NCBI GenBank assembly: GCA_947069175.1
Contig: CAMTDV010001633.1
Span: 61,238,102 to 61,302,101 of the forward strand
From: Scalesia atractyloides
Taxonomy: Eukaryota > Streptophyta > Magnoliopsida > Asterales > Asteraceae
Direction: 5' to 3'
DNA: 64,000 nucleotides
Shown here: piece after piece, positions 45,534-56,999 of the stretch
Position numbering within the stretch: position 1 is the stretch's first letter
Layout of the letters: each line of letters starts with the position of its first letter
Made by a program: the position numbers and the translations under genes
Notes under the pieces: generated by a model
The model's database searches: none
What the model saw: the letters and a program-made list of their open reading frames with translations, nothing else
What the model was told of the DNA's origin: nothing

Positions 45534-46391
45534 CAAGTTGTCACACCCCAACCGATGGCGGAAACATCGGGGTTAGTGGCACTAGGCGACCAGATTGATT
45601 TCACGATTTGTTCCATAACAATCATTTAACATATCACAACCTGCTTAATATCCCATACTATTAAACGTAACATTTAAACAATTATTACAAAACGGAGATT
45701 TCTCATAAAATTCAACCGGGTTCGATTTCCCCGAGATTTCATACATAAGTTCCAAATCTGAATTACATCAACAACTAACTAAACAAAACTAAACTACGCT
45801 AAGCATGCAACATCTAAACATCCATAGCTAAAATCCTCAACCTGTTACATACGTTAAAATACAAGTCAATACAATTAAGTAAATGTGAGCATACGAGTTT
45901 GAATAATACTAGCATAGTCGAGAAAGCGTTTGCGAAACAATCTAATTACATATCATGATACACCAAAACACTTAACATCACATAGGCTCATTTCTCATGA
46001 TAACTACCGTGAGAAGGCTTGCGCGTCCATCCTAACTAGACCCCGTCAAGTGTAAGCCACACTATGGTACCATACTAGCTAAGGAAGCAAATTAACGAAA
46101 ATAAGTCCTAGTCACATGTTTCTAGTATCACGTATTGAGCATACACAATCAGATTATTCGCGTGTGATAAACAGTTTGATTTATGATATGATTTTTAATA
46201 TAGGAACGTATGTAACACCCAAAAAGTGCGTTAAAGCGAAAATGGGTCAAGTATACTCACTGTGGGTGCGTTTAGGTGAGAGTTCAGGATCTGAGGAGAG
46301 TCGAGAAGAGCGCCGGATCAGCCTGCATATGCGAACGGAAGTGCATCAGTCTCCGAAAGCTGAAATAGTTAAGTCTTGGTTGGGCAGTAGC

Positions 46392-46641
46392 CAAGTTCGG
46401 GTGAACTTGCATGGTTTGGTGGGTTGAGAGTCAAGTTCGGCCGAACTTGATGAGTTTCCTTAGGAAACTTGTCAAGTTCGGGCGAACTTGTAAGAAACCT
46501 TACTGGGATGACAAGTTCGATCGAACTTGTATAGTTTCTTAAGAAACTAGGTAAGTTCGGTCGAACTTGTGAGGAGTTTTGGTGAAATTAGCCTAAGTTC
46601 GGTCAAACTTGACCCATCTGGGTGCAAGTTCGGTCGAACTT
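46392..46641. repeat. Array of 18-bp palindromes in the 3' LTR of A, transcribed side
   Basis: Copies of CAAGTTCGGNCGAACTTG or one-mismatch forms start at 46392, 46432, 46473, 46512, 46552, 46594 and 46624, mostly about 40 bp apart, with unrelated spacers. A half copy follows at about 46660. It lies 680-930 bp downstream of the TATA box in the direction of transcription. Confidence 0.92.
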
Positions 46642-47321
46642 GACCAGGGAGCTGGTGATTCTCGAGCGAACTTGATGTTTTCGGGTCCAAAATCTTGCAT
46701 TTTCGCGTCGTTTGCTGAGGAAAATCGAGTGTTCATCCCTCCAACCCTGTGCCACTGAGCAAACTTAGGTCGGAGAGGTCTTTTAAAGCTGTTTTTTTCG
46801 TTTTACAAAAGCGTGGGCTAATCCGGGCGAACTCAGGGTTCGTTCGGATTAGTTCGGCTTGTGTAAACCAACATAAACGTCCTTGTGCTTCCAGACTTGG
46901 AATCTTGAATGATAGATGCTTTGTTTCATAATAGAAAATGAACAAAACATCATCAAAAGTCCGTATCTTGTGTAGAAATAAATGGTTTTCAAAGGTTTTT
47001 CTCACATCTATCACTTACAAGCCGAGATCTTGCAGATCTCATGTTTGGAAAGTCTCTACTATCGCCAAACGAACTCGTATTGTGTAGATCTAAGCTTAAA
47101 ATAGAAGTTTTTGAAGAAAAAGATGAAGGTTTTCGTAAAAGAGTGAGTTTTGATGAAAACGAAGGCTACGCCTTGTGCCAAAATCGTTGTAAACCTTTGT
47201 AGATCGTTGATAAAACGTTGTTGTAGTGAAATCGGGTTGATTCTTACTTAGAACATGAAGGTTTCGGGTTTTGAGAGCTCTGGGCGAGCTTACAACAAGT
47301 TCAAATGAGAGAACAGAGCTA

Positions 47322-47331
47322 TTATTTATAG
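47322..47331 (-). promoter_or_regulatory. TATA box, element A 3' LTR
   Basis: CTATAAATAA on the minus strand, matched by CTATAAATAC in the 5' LTR (about 55385-55394) and in the solo LTR (31265-31274). Confidence 0.7.
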
Positions 47332-47360
47332 GAGAAGGCAAAAAGAGAGCTGGTGGAGAC

Positions 47361-47539
47361 CAAGTTCGGTCGAACTTGCATGTTTCCATGCAAGTTCGGG
47401 CAAACTTGCGGCTAAGTTCGGCCGAACTTGCATATATATATATATGCAAGTTCGAGTGAACTTGAGGTTTAATGAAGATATATAGTTTGGTCAGCCAAGT
47501 TCGGCCGAACTTGGGGTCACCCAAGTTCGAGCGAACTTG
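47361..47539. repeat. Array of 18-bp palindromes in the 3' LTR of A, promoter side
   Basis: Six copies start at 47361, 47391, 47413, 47447, 47496 and 47522. The first begins about 30 bp upstream of the TATA box. The central base pair varies (GGTC, GGGC, GGCC, CGAG) while the outer arms stay complementary. Confidence 0.9.
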
Positions 47540-47907
47540 ATGCAATCTTGGGTTTTCTTCGTTTCTTTCGCGTTAAGTGTTCGTTTGGTTATTCGCTTCG
47601 TATTAGTTAGTTATATTAAGCGTTATAATTGGTACAATAGTGCGATTTAGCGATTCGAGTGTGCGAGAGCGATGCGATAGCGGGCGTAATAATAACCACA
47701 AACACACATAACACATAAATAACATAAAACCACATAAATAATTGCGATTCGCGATACGATTTAATAAGCGATTAGATGCGATAATAACGTACAATACCAT
47801 AGTTAATTAACATAAACTTTATCATAAGTCGAATCTCGGAATTACAAAAGATAGGTAAACAGGAAAACAAAATGAAAAGATAACAATCGAATTTTCGAGT
47901 TGTTACA

Positions 47908-47922
47908 GTCTCCCCTACTTTA
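47908..47922 (-). promoter_or_regulatory. Polypurine tract of element A
   Basis: AAAGTAGGGGAGAC on the minus strand ends exactly at the 3' LTR start TGTAACAACTC. Confidence 0.8.
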
Positions 47923-47944
47923 GGGAATTTCGTCCCGAAATTAA

Positions 47945-48540
47945 GCAGTGGCCGTAACAAAGAGATGTGGATATTTCGTTTTCATATCACTTTCGAGTTC
48001 CCAAGTGAACTCGGCGCCGCGTTTGCCTTCCCATCGGACCTTCACGATAGGTATGCGAGAGCGTCAGAGTTTCTTGGTTTCTCGATCCATGATCTCAACG
48101 GGTTTTTCCATGAAATGGAGCGTTTCATTAATTTGCAGATCTTCGAGAGGGACATGCAGATTTTCTTCGGCTAGGCACTTTTTGAGATTAGACACGTGGA
48201 AAGTCGGATGTACGTTATTAAGTTCCGCCGGTAGTTCGAGACGATAGGCTACTTTACTGATCCTTTCCAGAATCTTAAAGGGTCCAACGTACCTAGGCAC
48301 TAGCTTTCCTTTCTTCCCGAAGCTGACCACTCCCTTCAAGGTGGAACCTTTAGGAGTACGTGATCTCCCTCTTCGAACTGTAGGGGCTTGCGTCGTTTGT
48401 CGGCGTAACTCTTTTGGCGGCTCCGAGCTTTCAAGAGATTGTCTCTGATTTGGAGGATCTTGTCGGTTGTTTCTTGAATTAGCTCGGGACTGGTGATTTC
48501 TGCTTCTCCGATCTCGTGCCATGCAATGGGCGATCGACAT
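47945..48540 (-). pseudogene. Element A integrase C-terminal region
   Basis: After a frameshift near 48340 the frame reads VSFGKKGKLVPRYVGPFKIL (GPY/F-type module), then VAYRLELPAELNNVHPTFHV, SNLKKCL and LHFMEKPVEIMDRETKKL. A TGA follows; then RSRIPIVKVRWEGKRGAEF and TWELESDMKTKYP run to a stop near 47942. In chromoviruses this region follows integrase and ends in a chromodomain-like fold that guides insertion; the short VRWEG..TWE segment here is at that place. Confidence 0.85.
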
Positions 48541-48572
48541 TTCCTCCCATACAGTGCCTCAAAAGGAGCAAT

Positions 48573-49220
48573 TTAAATGCTGGTGTGATAACTATTATTG
48601 TACGAGAATTCGATTAAAGATAAATGTGTATCCCACTTACCACCGAAATCTATGATGCATGCACGAAGCATGTCTTCGAGGGTGCGGATCGTGCGCTCAG
48701 TCTGACCGTCGGTTTGAGGGTGAAAAGCGGTATTGAGATTGAGAGTAGTATCGAGAGCGGATTGGAAAGTCTCCCAGAGACGCAAGGTAAAATGACCGTC
48801 GCGGTCAGAAATGATGTCACGAGGCGTCCCGTGTCGACATCTAACTTTGTCGGTATAGATTCGGGCTAACCGTTCGACCTTAAAATCTTCTCGTATAGCA
48901 ATAAAGTGCGCAAATTTGGTAAGACGATCAACGATAACCCAAATGCTATCGTGACCAGATGAAGTACGCGGGAGTTTAGTAACGAAGTACATAGCTATAC
49001 TCTCCCACTTCCACTACATTGGGATTTCTGGTTGTTCGAGTAAACCAGAGGGCCTTTGATGTTCGGCTTTAACTTTCGAGCAAGTTAAGCATTTTGAGAC
49101 GTACACGGCGATATCCTTTTTCATGCCCGGCCACCAATACTTAGAATGAAGGTCCTGGTACATCTTGTCGGCACCGGGGTGAATGGAATATCGAGATTTA
49201 TGAGCTTCGGTCATTAGCAA
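48573..49220 (-). pseudogene. Element A integrase
   Basis: HKSRYSIHPGADKMY, YWWPGMKKDI and CLTCSKVKAEH are the zinc finger. A TAG (49014-49016) interrupts just before WKWESIAMYFVTKL, where the usual MDF is MYF: the first catalytic Asp is replaced by Tyr. The second Asp (IISDRDGHF) and the Glu (TDGQTERT) remain. A TAA follows NNSYHTSI. The frame is otherwise open and continuous with RNase H. Integration activity is not expected. Confidence 0.9.
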
Positions 49221-49277
49221 ACTGGGAATCCAAATACGATCGAGATAATAATAAATACCATCAGATTTAGATACAAG

Positions 49278-49892
49278 CTAAGTTTCGGCTCCACAATTCA
49301 TTTCCTCTTGCAGGATTTCGAGATCATTCAAAGCTTGAGAGTCACGAACACTATATACATAGCTTCGTCGACTTAGAGCATCGGCGACGACGTTTGCTTT
49401 GCCGGGATGGTAGCGTATCTCGCAATCGTAATCGTTGAGAAGTTCAACCCATCGGCGTTGGCGCATATTTAGTTCTTTTTGATTAAAGATATGTTGTAAG
49501 CTCTTATGGTCGGTGAAGACCGTACACTTAGTACCATAAAGGTAGTGTCGCCATATCTTTAATGCAAAAATAACTGCACTGAGTTCGAGATCGTGGGTAG
49601 TGTAGTTCTTCTCGTGGATCTTGAGTTGCCGAGACGCATACGCGATAATCTTGTCTCGTTGCATAAGAACACAACCAAGACCAAGGTTTGAGGCATCACA
49701 ATAAACAACGAAATCGTCGTTTCCGTCAGGTAAAGCGAGGATAGGAGCGTTGCATAGCATACGCTTGAGAGTTTGAAAAGCTTCCTCTTGCTTGGAATCC
49801 CAAACAAAAGGTTTGTCTTTATACGTTAAAGCGGTAAGCAGAACAACGATTTGTGAAAAGTCGGCGATGAATCGACGGTAATAACCCGCCAA
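49278..49892 (-). CDS. Element A RNase H domain (204-codon open frame)
   Basis: MAGYYRRFIADFSQI and PFVWDSKQEEAFQTLK are the RT connection; DDFVVYCDASNLGLGCVLM, the Glu in THDLELSAVIFAL and FTDHKSLQHIF carry the RNase H catalytic Asp-Glu-Asp; RYHPGKANVVADALSRR is the usual end. It is one uninterrupted frame, ending with a TAG at the GAET position where a Gln codon is expected. RNase H degrades RNA in the RNA-DNA hybrid during reverse transcription. It is part of a pol polyprotein; its first Met is not a real start. Confidence 0.9.
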   Translation of the reverse strand: MAGYYRRFIADFSQIVVLLTALTYKDKPFVWDSKQEEAFQTLKRMLCNAPILALPDGNDDFVVYCDASNLGLGCVLMQRDKIIAYASRQLKIHEKNYTTHDLELSAVIFALKIWRHYLYGTKCTVFTDHKSLQHIFNQKELNMRQRRWVELLNDYDCEIRYHPGKANVVADALSRRSYVYSVRDSQALNDLEILQEEMNCGAET

Positions 49893-50590
49893 TCCAAGAA
49901 ATGAACGGATTTCGGATGCATTCTTCGGTGTAATCCAACTCTTGACGGCTTCAATCTTTGCAGGGTCGACGTGAATTCCTTGACTATTAACGATATGGCC
50001 GAGAAATTGGACTTCTTCGAGCCAGAATTCACATTTAGAGAACTTAGCATAAATGCGATTTCATTGAAGAAGTTCGAGGACTAAACGAAGATGACGCGCA
50101 TGTTCATCTCTCGACTTTGAATAGATAAGGATATCATCGATGAAAACAATGACGAAACGATCTAAGAACGCTTTACACACACAGTCATCAAATCCATGAA
50201 GAATGCGGGTGCATTGGTAAGACCAAAAGGCATGACCACGAATTCAAAATGGCCATAACGAGTACGAAAGGCGGTTTTCGGAATATCTTCATCCAACACG
50301 CGTAATTGATGATAACCGGAACGTAAATCGATCTTAGAAAAACAAGTAGCACCTTGAAGCTGATCAAATAAGTCGTCGATACGAGGAAGAGGGTAGCGAT
50401 TCTTTATCGTGAGTTTGTTAAGTTCACGACATGCACATTCGGAACGATCCATCCTACTTTTTCACGAAAAGGACAGGTGCGCCCCATGGCGAAGTGCTTG
50501 GGCGTATGAAACCTTTATCAAGAAGCTCTTGAAGTTGGCTTGATAGCTCGCACATTTCGGATGGTGCGAGGCGATAAGGAGCTTTAGCAA
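49893..50590 (-). pseudogene. Element A reverse transcriptase
   Basis: PYRLAPSEMCELSSQLQELL, SPWGAPVLFVKK, then a TAG and a short deletion with frameshift where the KDGSFRMC..YRELNK segment should be. LPRIDDLFDQLQGATCFSKI, DLRSGYHQLRV and VVMPFGLTNAPA follow, then another frame change, and FVIVFIDDILIYSKSRDEH with the catalytic IDD intact (50133-50144). A stop follows LELLQ. Inactive by frame, but the active-site residues survive. Confidence 0.9.
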
Positions 50591-50899
50591 CTATAGTAGC
50601 TCCGGGAACTAAATCGATACGGAATTCAACATCTCGAGTAGGGGGTAAACCGGGTAAATTGTCGGGAAAGACTTTAGGAAATTTACAAACAACGGAAACA
50701 TCTTTATAAGTCTTCTTTTCTTTCTCCGGTTTCACGATATGGGCGAGGAAAGCAACACATTGCTTTTGCAAGCATTTGTGCGCTCGAGTGCATGACAAAA
50801 GCATCAACTTCTTTGAGGGAGTTTCACCAGAAACATGAAGTTGATCACCGTTAGGAAGAGGAAAACAAATCATTTTATCGAAGCATACAACTTCAGCAT

Positions 50900-51209
50900 G
50901 GTTCTCACGAAGAAAATCCATGCCTACTATGATATCGAAACTACCTAACCGTATAGGTATGAGATTGATCGAGAAGACATGGTTGTTGAGATCGAGAGAA
51001 CAACCACGTAGGACGGAGGTGACGGTAACGGATTTTCCGGTGGCGACTTCCACATCGGAAGTCTTTGGGAGTTTAGCACGCTTACATTTTAAAACCTTTT
51101 CGAATTCTAACGATACAAAACAATTATCGGCACCAGTATCAAATAAACATGAAGCATAAATACCATTAACGAGAAACGTACCATTGACAACATTGTTGTC
51201 ATTCTCAGC
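50900..51209 (-). pseudogene. Element A aspartic protease
   Basis: IYASCLFDTGADNCFVS carries the intact DTGAD active site (51126-51140); then VEVATGKSVTV and FDIIVGMDFLRENHAEV (flap and hydrophobic core). The frame is open from the TAG at 51210-51212 through to the RT start at 50454. It cleaves Gag-Pol in its family. The frame is separated from gag by that TAG only. Confidence 0.85.
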
Positions 51210-52477
51210 CTAGCGGTGGTTGAGATTGAAGGTTCTGCCACACGCAGCTTGTGGTTGCTGCTGCTGCTGCGGTGGCTGGGGCTGCGGTGCTGGCTGCTCT
51301 TGCTTGAGAGGACGATTTGGACAGACATTGGCGAAATGATTCGGATCACCATAAACATAGCACACACGTGCTTTCGGAGCTTGCTGCTGATTGGTTTGAG
51401 GAGGAGCGGGTAAAGCTGGAGCTGTTGGAGCCTGAGGAGCTGGCTGACGCGGGCCGGTACACAACTCATAGTGAAATGGTCGTAGATATTGCAGTTTGTG
51501 CAGAAACGACAGTTTCCACCCACCACATGATGATAAGTGCACTTAGGGCACAGTGGGTGAGGACCGGTGTGCGCACTCTTAGCTGGAGGTGCGTTCGGAG
51601 CGGCTGACTGAAGTGGCTGCGGGTTTGCTTGAGCGGCGAGAGCATAGTTCTTACTCGAGTTTCCTCTCTTGCGTCCTTGACGCTTACCCTTCGGGTCATT
51701 TGGTGGTTCATTAGCAGCGGTTGGTTCGACGACGGCTTGATTGGCGATTTTAGCATGATTCTTGAAATACCCATCATGGACTCGCTGATCATTGATCTCA
51801 GCGGCGAGCATGAAGGTTTCCTCGATGGTTGTAGTACGAGCAACTTTCACAAAATTTGCCACACATTCATGCAAACCACGGATGTACTTGTTGATAGCTT
51901 TCTCAGTCGTATCAACCTGGCTGGGACAGATGATGCTCAAAATCTTAAACCGAGCAGTGAATCCAGCATTGTCGGGACCATCCTGTTTGATTCCCCAAAA
52001 CTCATTCTCGAGCTTTTGCAGTTCGTGCGGAGGACAAAACTCCTTCAATATCACTTCCTTGAGTTCCTCCCAAGATAGACTGTAGGCTTCATCATTACCG
52101 CGCCTATTCCTTTCGGCGGTCCACCAGTCAAGAGCACGGGACTGGAAGACTCCGATAGCGTTCACTGTGCGGAGGTCATCGGGGCATCCACTTTGCCTAA
52201 AAGTGACCTCAATAGCATCGACCTAGTGAAACATAGAAGTCGGTCCGTCATTGCCCGTGAAGGCGAGAGGTGCACAAGCTTTGAAGTTTTTGAAGCTGAA
52301 CCGTGACTTGGGGTTCTCAGCTTTCGAGTCAACTGACGAGTTACTGCTCACAACATGGATTTCTGAGATGATTTGCGGAATGACTTTGGCTATCTCCTTG
52401 GCTACCATTGTAGCGATACGCTTGTCGGCGTTGCTGCGCTGGAGGTTCCTTCGGGTGTGCGATCCCATAGAAGACAT
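51210..52477 (-). pseudogene. Element A gag
   Basis: Begins MSSMGSHTRRN at 52477. After FTGNDGPTSMFH a TAG replaces the expected Trp. The same frame continues VDAIEVTF, ALDWWTAERNRRG, LKEVILKEFCPPHELQKLE (capsid-like) and LCPKCTYHHVVGGNC. A frameshift near 51480 leads to QQAPKARVCYVYGDPNHFAN, a zinc knuckle whose second Cys is Tyr. A Gln/Pro-rich tail ends at TAG 51210-51212. It makes the particle in which reverse transcription occurs; here it is broken. Confidence 0.9.
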
Positions 52478-53582
52478 CTACACGAAGAATTTAGATTAGA
52501 TGAGACTCGATTATAATAGAGTTAGTTTAAATATTTATTATAATTATTCATGCAAGGCACAAAATCACATAAACACATAGGCACATAAACACGTAAGCAC
52601 ATAAGCACGTAAGCACATAAGCACGTAAGCACATAATCCATGTAAGCACACATTTTGCACGTATTCACCTTCTAATTGACCATCATGCGCAGCGCGATAT
52701 AAGATGCGAGATATAAGCGAGAGATAATCGATATATAATAGCGAGATAAGCGAGATGATACCGCGCATGAGGTACACATGTCCTCATAGGCGTAAGCGAG
52801 TTGAGCGATTAGTTTGGTTGGTGTATTAATTTAGCGTTTTAGATTTCGAGAGCTGTGCGAGTTGTGCATACATTCGATGGAGCGTAAATGCGATAAATCG
52901 AGAAACCGATGATATGATAAATCATCAAAGCGAGAAATCGAATAAAGCGAAAATTCTCAATATTTTAAACACGTAAATAGTAATAAACTCGATGATGCGT
53001 AAATCGACGATATAGGCTTAAATCAATTGGGAGTGTCCGGGATTTTGAGACATTTGACACGCCAAAGTGATTCGACTACCCTTTGCATTCGGACCCACGC
53101 TTTGGCCTAATAGATAAACGTTCTCACCGCAAGCGGCTAACGACGCTTACCCTTCCAGTTAATACGTGTTCCAAACCATCGGCATAACCGAGACTTTGGT
53201 GAGATTGAAAATCGAACTGCGGAATTAGTTACTAAGATGCGGGTTTTACCCCTAACTTAGCAACTTTATTCTTTGATAGAAATGGAGATTTTCGTCGAGG
53301 TTTGGATGTCACTCCTAACTCAACGAAGATATCTCGTGCGAGAGAATGCGCGGAGTGAATGATCTCGTCGAGAGTTCTCGGTTTTCACACCTATTCTCGA
53401 CTTGATCACTCGTTTGGTGTGATACGAGCGTTTCCAAGCGTGTATTATTGTATTAGCCTTAGGAAAGGCACATTTAAGCATTTATGGCAAGTAGTTTAAC
53501 ATTTAATTCAAAGATTGGTCAATCAGGTACTTAAACATGCTACTAGGTCAAACATGGAAATTCTACCTATTATCCTAAGGAA
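52478..53582 (-). other. 5' leader of element A
   Basis: About 1.1 kb between the PBS and gag with no coding content. Near the gag start (52566-52650) is a tandem repeat of ACATAAGCACGTAAGC-type units; further up are GCGAGATAAGCGAGAT repeats. Confidence 0.75.
52566..52650. repeat. Short tandem repeat in the leader of A
   Basis: Units alternating GCACATAA and GCACGTAA, about 16 bp per pair, roughly five pairs. Confidence 0.85.
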
Positions 53583-53584
53583 TT

Positions 53585-53598
53585 AGCTCTGATACCAA
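53585..53598 (-). promoter_or_regulatory. Primer-binding site of element A
   Basis: TTGGTATCAGAGC on the minus strand, beginning two bases from the 5' LTR end; complementary to the 3' end of initiator-Met tRNA. Confidence 0.88.
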
Positions 53599-53600
53599 TC

Positions 53601-55974
53601 TGTCACACCCCAGTCGATGGTGGAAACATTAGGGTTAGTGGCACTAGGCAACCAGATTGATTTCACAAGATGTTCCATAACAATCATTTAACATATCACA
53701 ACCTGCTTAATATCCCATACTATTAAACGTAACATTTAAACAATTATTATAAAACGGAGATTTCTCATAAAATTCAACCGGGTTTGATTTCCCATAGATT
53801 TCATACATAAGTTCCAAATCTGAATTACATCAACAACTAACTAAACAAAACTAAACTACGCTAAGCATGCAACATCCAAGCATCCATAGCTAAAATCCCC
53901 AACCTGTTACATACGTTAAAATACAAGTCAATACAATTAAGTAATGGTGAGCATACGAGTTTGAATAATACTAGCATAGTCGAGAAAGCGTTTGTGAAAC
54001 AATCTAATTACATATCATGATACACCAAAACACTTAACATAACATAGGCTCATTTCTCATGATAACTACCGTGAGAAGGCTTGCGCGTCCATCCTAACTA
54101 GACCCCGTCGGGTGTAAGCCACACTATGGTACCATACTAGCTAAGGAAGCAAGTTAACGAAGATAAGTCCTAGTCACATGTTTCTGGTATCACGTATTGA
54201 GCATACACAATTAGATTATTCGCGTGTGATAAACAGTTTGATTTGTGATGTGATTTTTAATATAGGAACGTATGTAACACCCAAAAAGTGCGTTAAAGAG
54301 AAAATGGGTCAAGTATACTCATTGTGGGTGCGTTTAGGTAAGAGTTCGAGATCTGAGGAGAGTCGAGAAGAGCGCCGGATCAGCCTGCATATGCGAACGG
54401 AAGTGCATCAGTCTCCGAAAAGCTGAAACGGTTAAGTCTTGGTTGGGCAGTAGCCAAGTTCGGGCGAACTTGCATGGTTTGGTGGGTTGAGAGTCATTTC
54501 CGGTCGAACTTGATGAGTTTCCTTAGGAAACTTGTCAAGTTCGGGGGAACTTGTAAGAAACCTTACTGGGATGACAAGTTCGGTCGAACTTGTATAGTTT
54601 CTTAAGAAACTAGGTAAGTTCGGTCGAACTTGTGAGGAGTTTTGGTGAAATTAGCCTAAGTTCGGTCGAACTTGACCCATCTGGGTGCAAGTTCGGTCGA
54701 ACTTGACCAGGGAGCTGGTGATTCTCGCATGAACTTGATGTTTTCGGGTCCAAAATCTTGCGATTTCGCGTCGTTTGCTGAGAAAAATCGTGTGTTCATC
54801 CCTCCAACCCTGTGCTACTGAGCAAACTTAGGTCGGAGAGGTCTTTTAGAGCTGTTTTAGCCATTTTACAAAAGTGTGGGCTAATCCAGGCGAACTCGAG
54901 GTTCGTTCGGATTAGTCCGGCTTGTGTAAACCAACATAAACGTCCTTGTGCTTCCAGATCTGGGATCTTAAATGATAGATGCTTCGTTTCATACCAGAAA
55001 TGAACAAAACATCATCAAAAGTCCGTATCTTGTGTAGAAATCAATGGTTTTCAAAGGTTTTTCTCAGATCTATCACTTACAAGCCGAGATCTTACAGATC
55101 TCGTGTTTGGGAAGTCTCTACTATCGCCAAATGAACTCGTATTGTGTAGATCTAAGCTTAAAACAGAAGTTTTTGAAGAAAAAGATGAAGGTTTTCGTAA
55201 AAGAATGAGTTTTTATAAAAACGAAGGCTACGCCTTGTGCCAAAATCGTTGTAAACCTTTGTAGATCGTTGATAAAACGTGTTGCAGTGAAATCGGGTTG
55301 ATTCTTACTTAGAACACGAAGGTTTCCGGTTTTGAGAGCTCTGGGCGAACTTACACCAAGTTCAATTGAGAGAACAGAGCTTGGTATTTATAGGATAAGG
55401 CAAAAAGAGAGCTGGTGGAGACCAAGTTCGGTCCCATGCAAGTTCGAGCGAACTTGCTAGTTATCAAGTGTGGACGGCTAAGTTCGGCCGAACTTGCATA
55501 TGTATATGCAAGTTCGAGCGAACTTGAGGTTTAATGAAGAAATATAGTTTGGTCAGCCAAGTTCGGCCGAACTTGGGGTCACCCAAGTTCGAGCGAACTT
55601 GACCCAATCTTGGGTTTTCTTCGTTTGTTTCACATTAAGTGTTCGTTTGGTTATTCGGTTCGTATTAGTTAGTTATATTAAGCGTTATAATTGGTATAAT
55701 AGTGCTACTCAGTGATTCGAGTGTGTGAGAGCGATGCGATAGCGAGCGCAATAATAACCACAAACACACATAACACATAAATAACATAAAACCACATAAA
55801 TAACTGCGATTCGCGATACGATGAGATTAGCGATGCGATTAGATGCGATAATAACGTACAATACCATAGTTAATTAACATAAACTTTATCATAAGTCGAA
55901 TCTCAGAATTACAAAAGATAGGTAAACAGGAAAACAAAATGAAAAGATAACAATCGAATTTTCGAGTTGTTACA
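53601..55974 (-). repeat. 5' LTR of element A
   Basis: 2374 bp, colinear with 45539-47907. Differences include CG-to-TG type changes in the terminal hairpin (CAGTCGATGG..CATTAGG) and in some palindromes, e.g. the copy near 54497. Palindrome clusters at about 54455-54720 and 55440-55600; TATA at about 55385-55394. Confidence 0.95.
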
Positions 55975-55979
55975 CAAGT

Positions 55980-56480
55980 ATAGTTTACACACAGTTCATC
56001 AAATCCATTAAGAACCGCGGGTGCATTGGTCAAACCAAAAGGTATGACCACGAACTCGTAGTGGCCGTATCTAGTACGAAAAGCGAATTTAGGAATGTTC
56101 TTTTCGAGGACTCGAAGTTGGTGGTAATCGGAACGAAGATCGATTTTGGAGAAACAAGTTGCGCCTTAGAGTTGGTCAAAAAGGTCGTCGATGCGAGGAA
56201 GGGGGTAACGGTTCTAAACGGTGAGTTTATTAAGTTCACGATAATCGATACACATGCGAAAAGAACCATATTTCTTTTTGACAAAGAGAACCGAAGCACC
56301 CCAAGGAGAAGTGCTAGGGCGTTTGAAGCCTTTATCAAGTAGTTTTGAATTTGGCTCACTAACTTTTGCATCTCCGAATGTGCGAGACGATATGGAGATT
56401 TTGCAACAGGTATAACACCAGGCATGAGGTCAATGCGAAAATCGACAGAACGAGGAGGAGGAGGACCAGGTAGGTCTTAG
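55980..56480 (-). pseudogene. Element B reverse transcriptase, N-terminal half
   Basis: PGVIPVAKSPYRLAHSEM, then in other frames FVKKKYGSFRMC-like and CFSKIDLRSDYHQL-like pieces, and VIPFGLTNAP near 56040, ending at GFDELCVNY where element A is inserted. The rest of the domain continues at 45533. Several frame changes. Confidence 0.8.
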
Positions 56481-56990
56481 GGGAAAACGTCGTCAAAATC
56501 ACAAACGATTGGAACGTCACTCAAGGTTTTTCCTTTGCCCTTCTTTTCCATAATGTGGGCCAGAAAGGCAAAGTACTCTTTTTCGCAAGTACTTGTTCGC
56601 TTGAGTAATGACATAAGCTTAAGACCCTTTAAGGGTTTCTCACCGTAGACGAGCAAGGTGTCACCGGACAGTAGTGGAAGACGAATGAAATTTTTGGTAC
56701 AATGAACTTCGACACGGAATTTCCGAGACAATCTATGCCTACTATTAAATTAAAACTACCCGAGATCGATCGGAATTTATGTTCGTTTGAGGTTCAGAAC
56801 ACAATCACGAAGAATATAATCGACGGTTACGGATTTTCCATTAGCGACTTCAACGACGAAAGATTTTTGCAACTTAGAGCGCCTACACTTAAGCAATTGT
56901 TTGAATTCCACGGATACAAAAATTTTATCCGCATCGGTATCAAATAATAAAGAAGCATATATATCGTTTACAAAAACGTGCCGTTGATGA
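56481..56990 (-). pseudogene. Element B protease
   Basis: LLFDTDADKIFVSVEF: the active site DTGAD is DTDAD, so the catalytic Gly is lost (about 56935-56950). Then VEVANGKSVTVDYIL, MSRKFRVEVHCTKNF and LAHIMEKKGKGKTLSD up to CDFDDVFP. Mostly open in pieces. Confidence 0.8.
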
Positions 56991-56999
56991 AATCGTTAT

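Larger units (their letters stand above)
45539..47907 (-). repeat. 3' LTR of element A
   Basis: 2369 bp, plus-strand ends TGTCACACCCCAACCG and GAGTTGTTACA. Contains a terminal hairpin CCGATG/CATCGG (45552-45570), thirteen or so 18-bp palindromes in two clusters, and a TATA box at 47322-47331. Colinear with 53601-55974. Confidence 0.95.
45539..55974 (-). mobile_element. Ty3/gypsy element A (chromovirus-like), complete but inactive
   Basis: 10.4 kb with long LTRs (45539-47907 and 53601-55974) and an exact 5-bp target duplication CAAGT (45534-45538 and 55975-55979). It is inserted into the RT of element B. On the minus strand from the right: 5' LTR, PBS, 1.1-kb leader, gag, protease, RT, RNase H, integrase, C-terminal region, PPT, 3' LTR. 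This gene order and the KVRWEG..EFTWE-type tail suggest a chromovirus, likely of the long-LTR Tekay/Del type (inference). Most motifs survive, but gag, RT and integrase contain stops or frameshifts. Confidence 0.95.

Noticed and set aside
46392..46641. Regularly spaced near-identical repeats that look like a CRISPR array
   Set aside because: The repeats are 18-bp palindromes inside a plant LTR, spacing varies, no cas genes exist, and the DNA is eukaryotic.
51629..52078. Plus-strand 149-codon frame
   Set aside because: It is antisense to element A gag and has no domain of its own.
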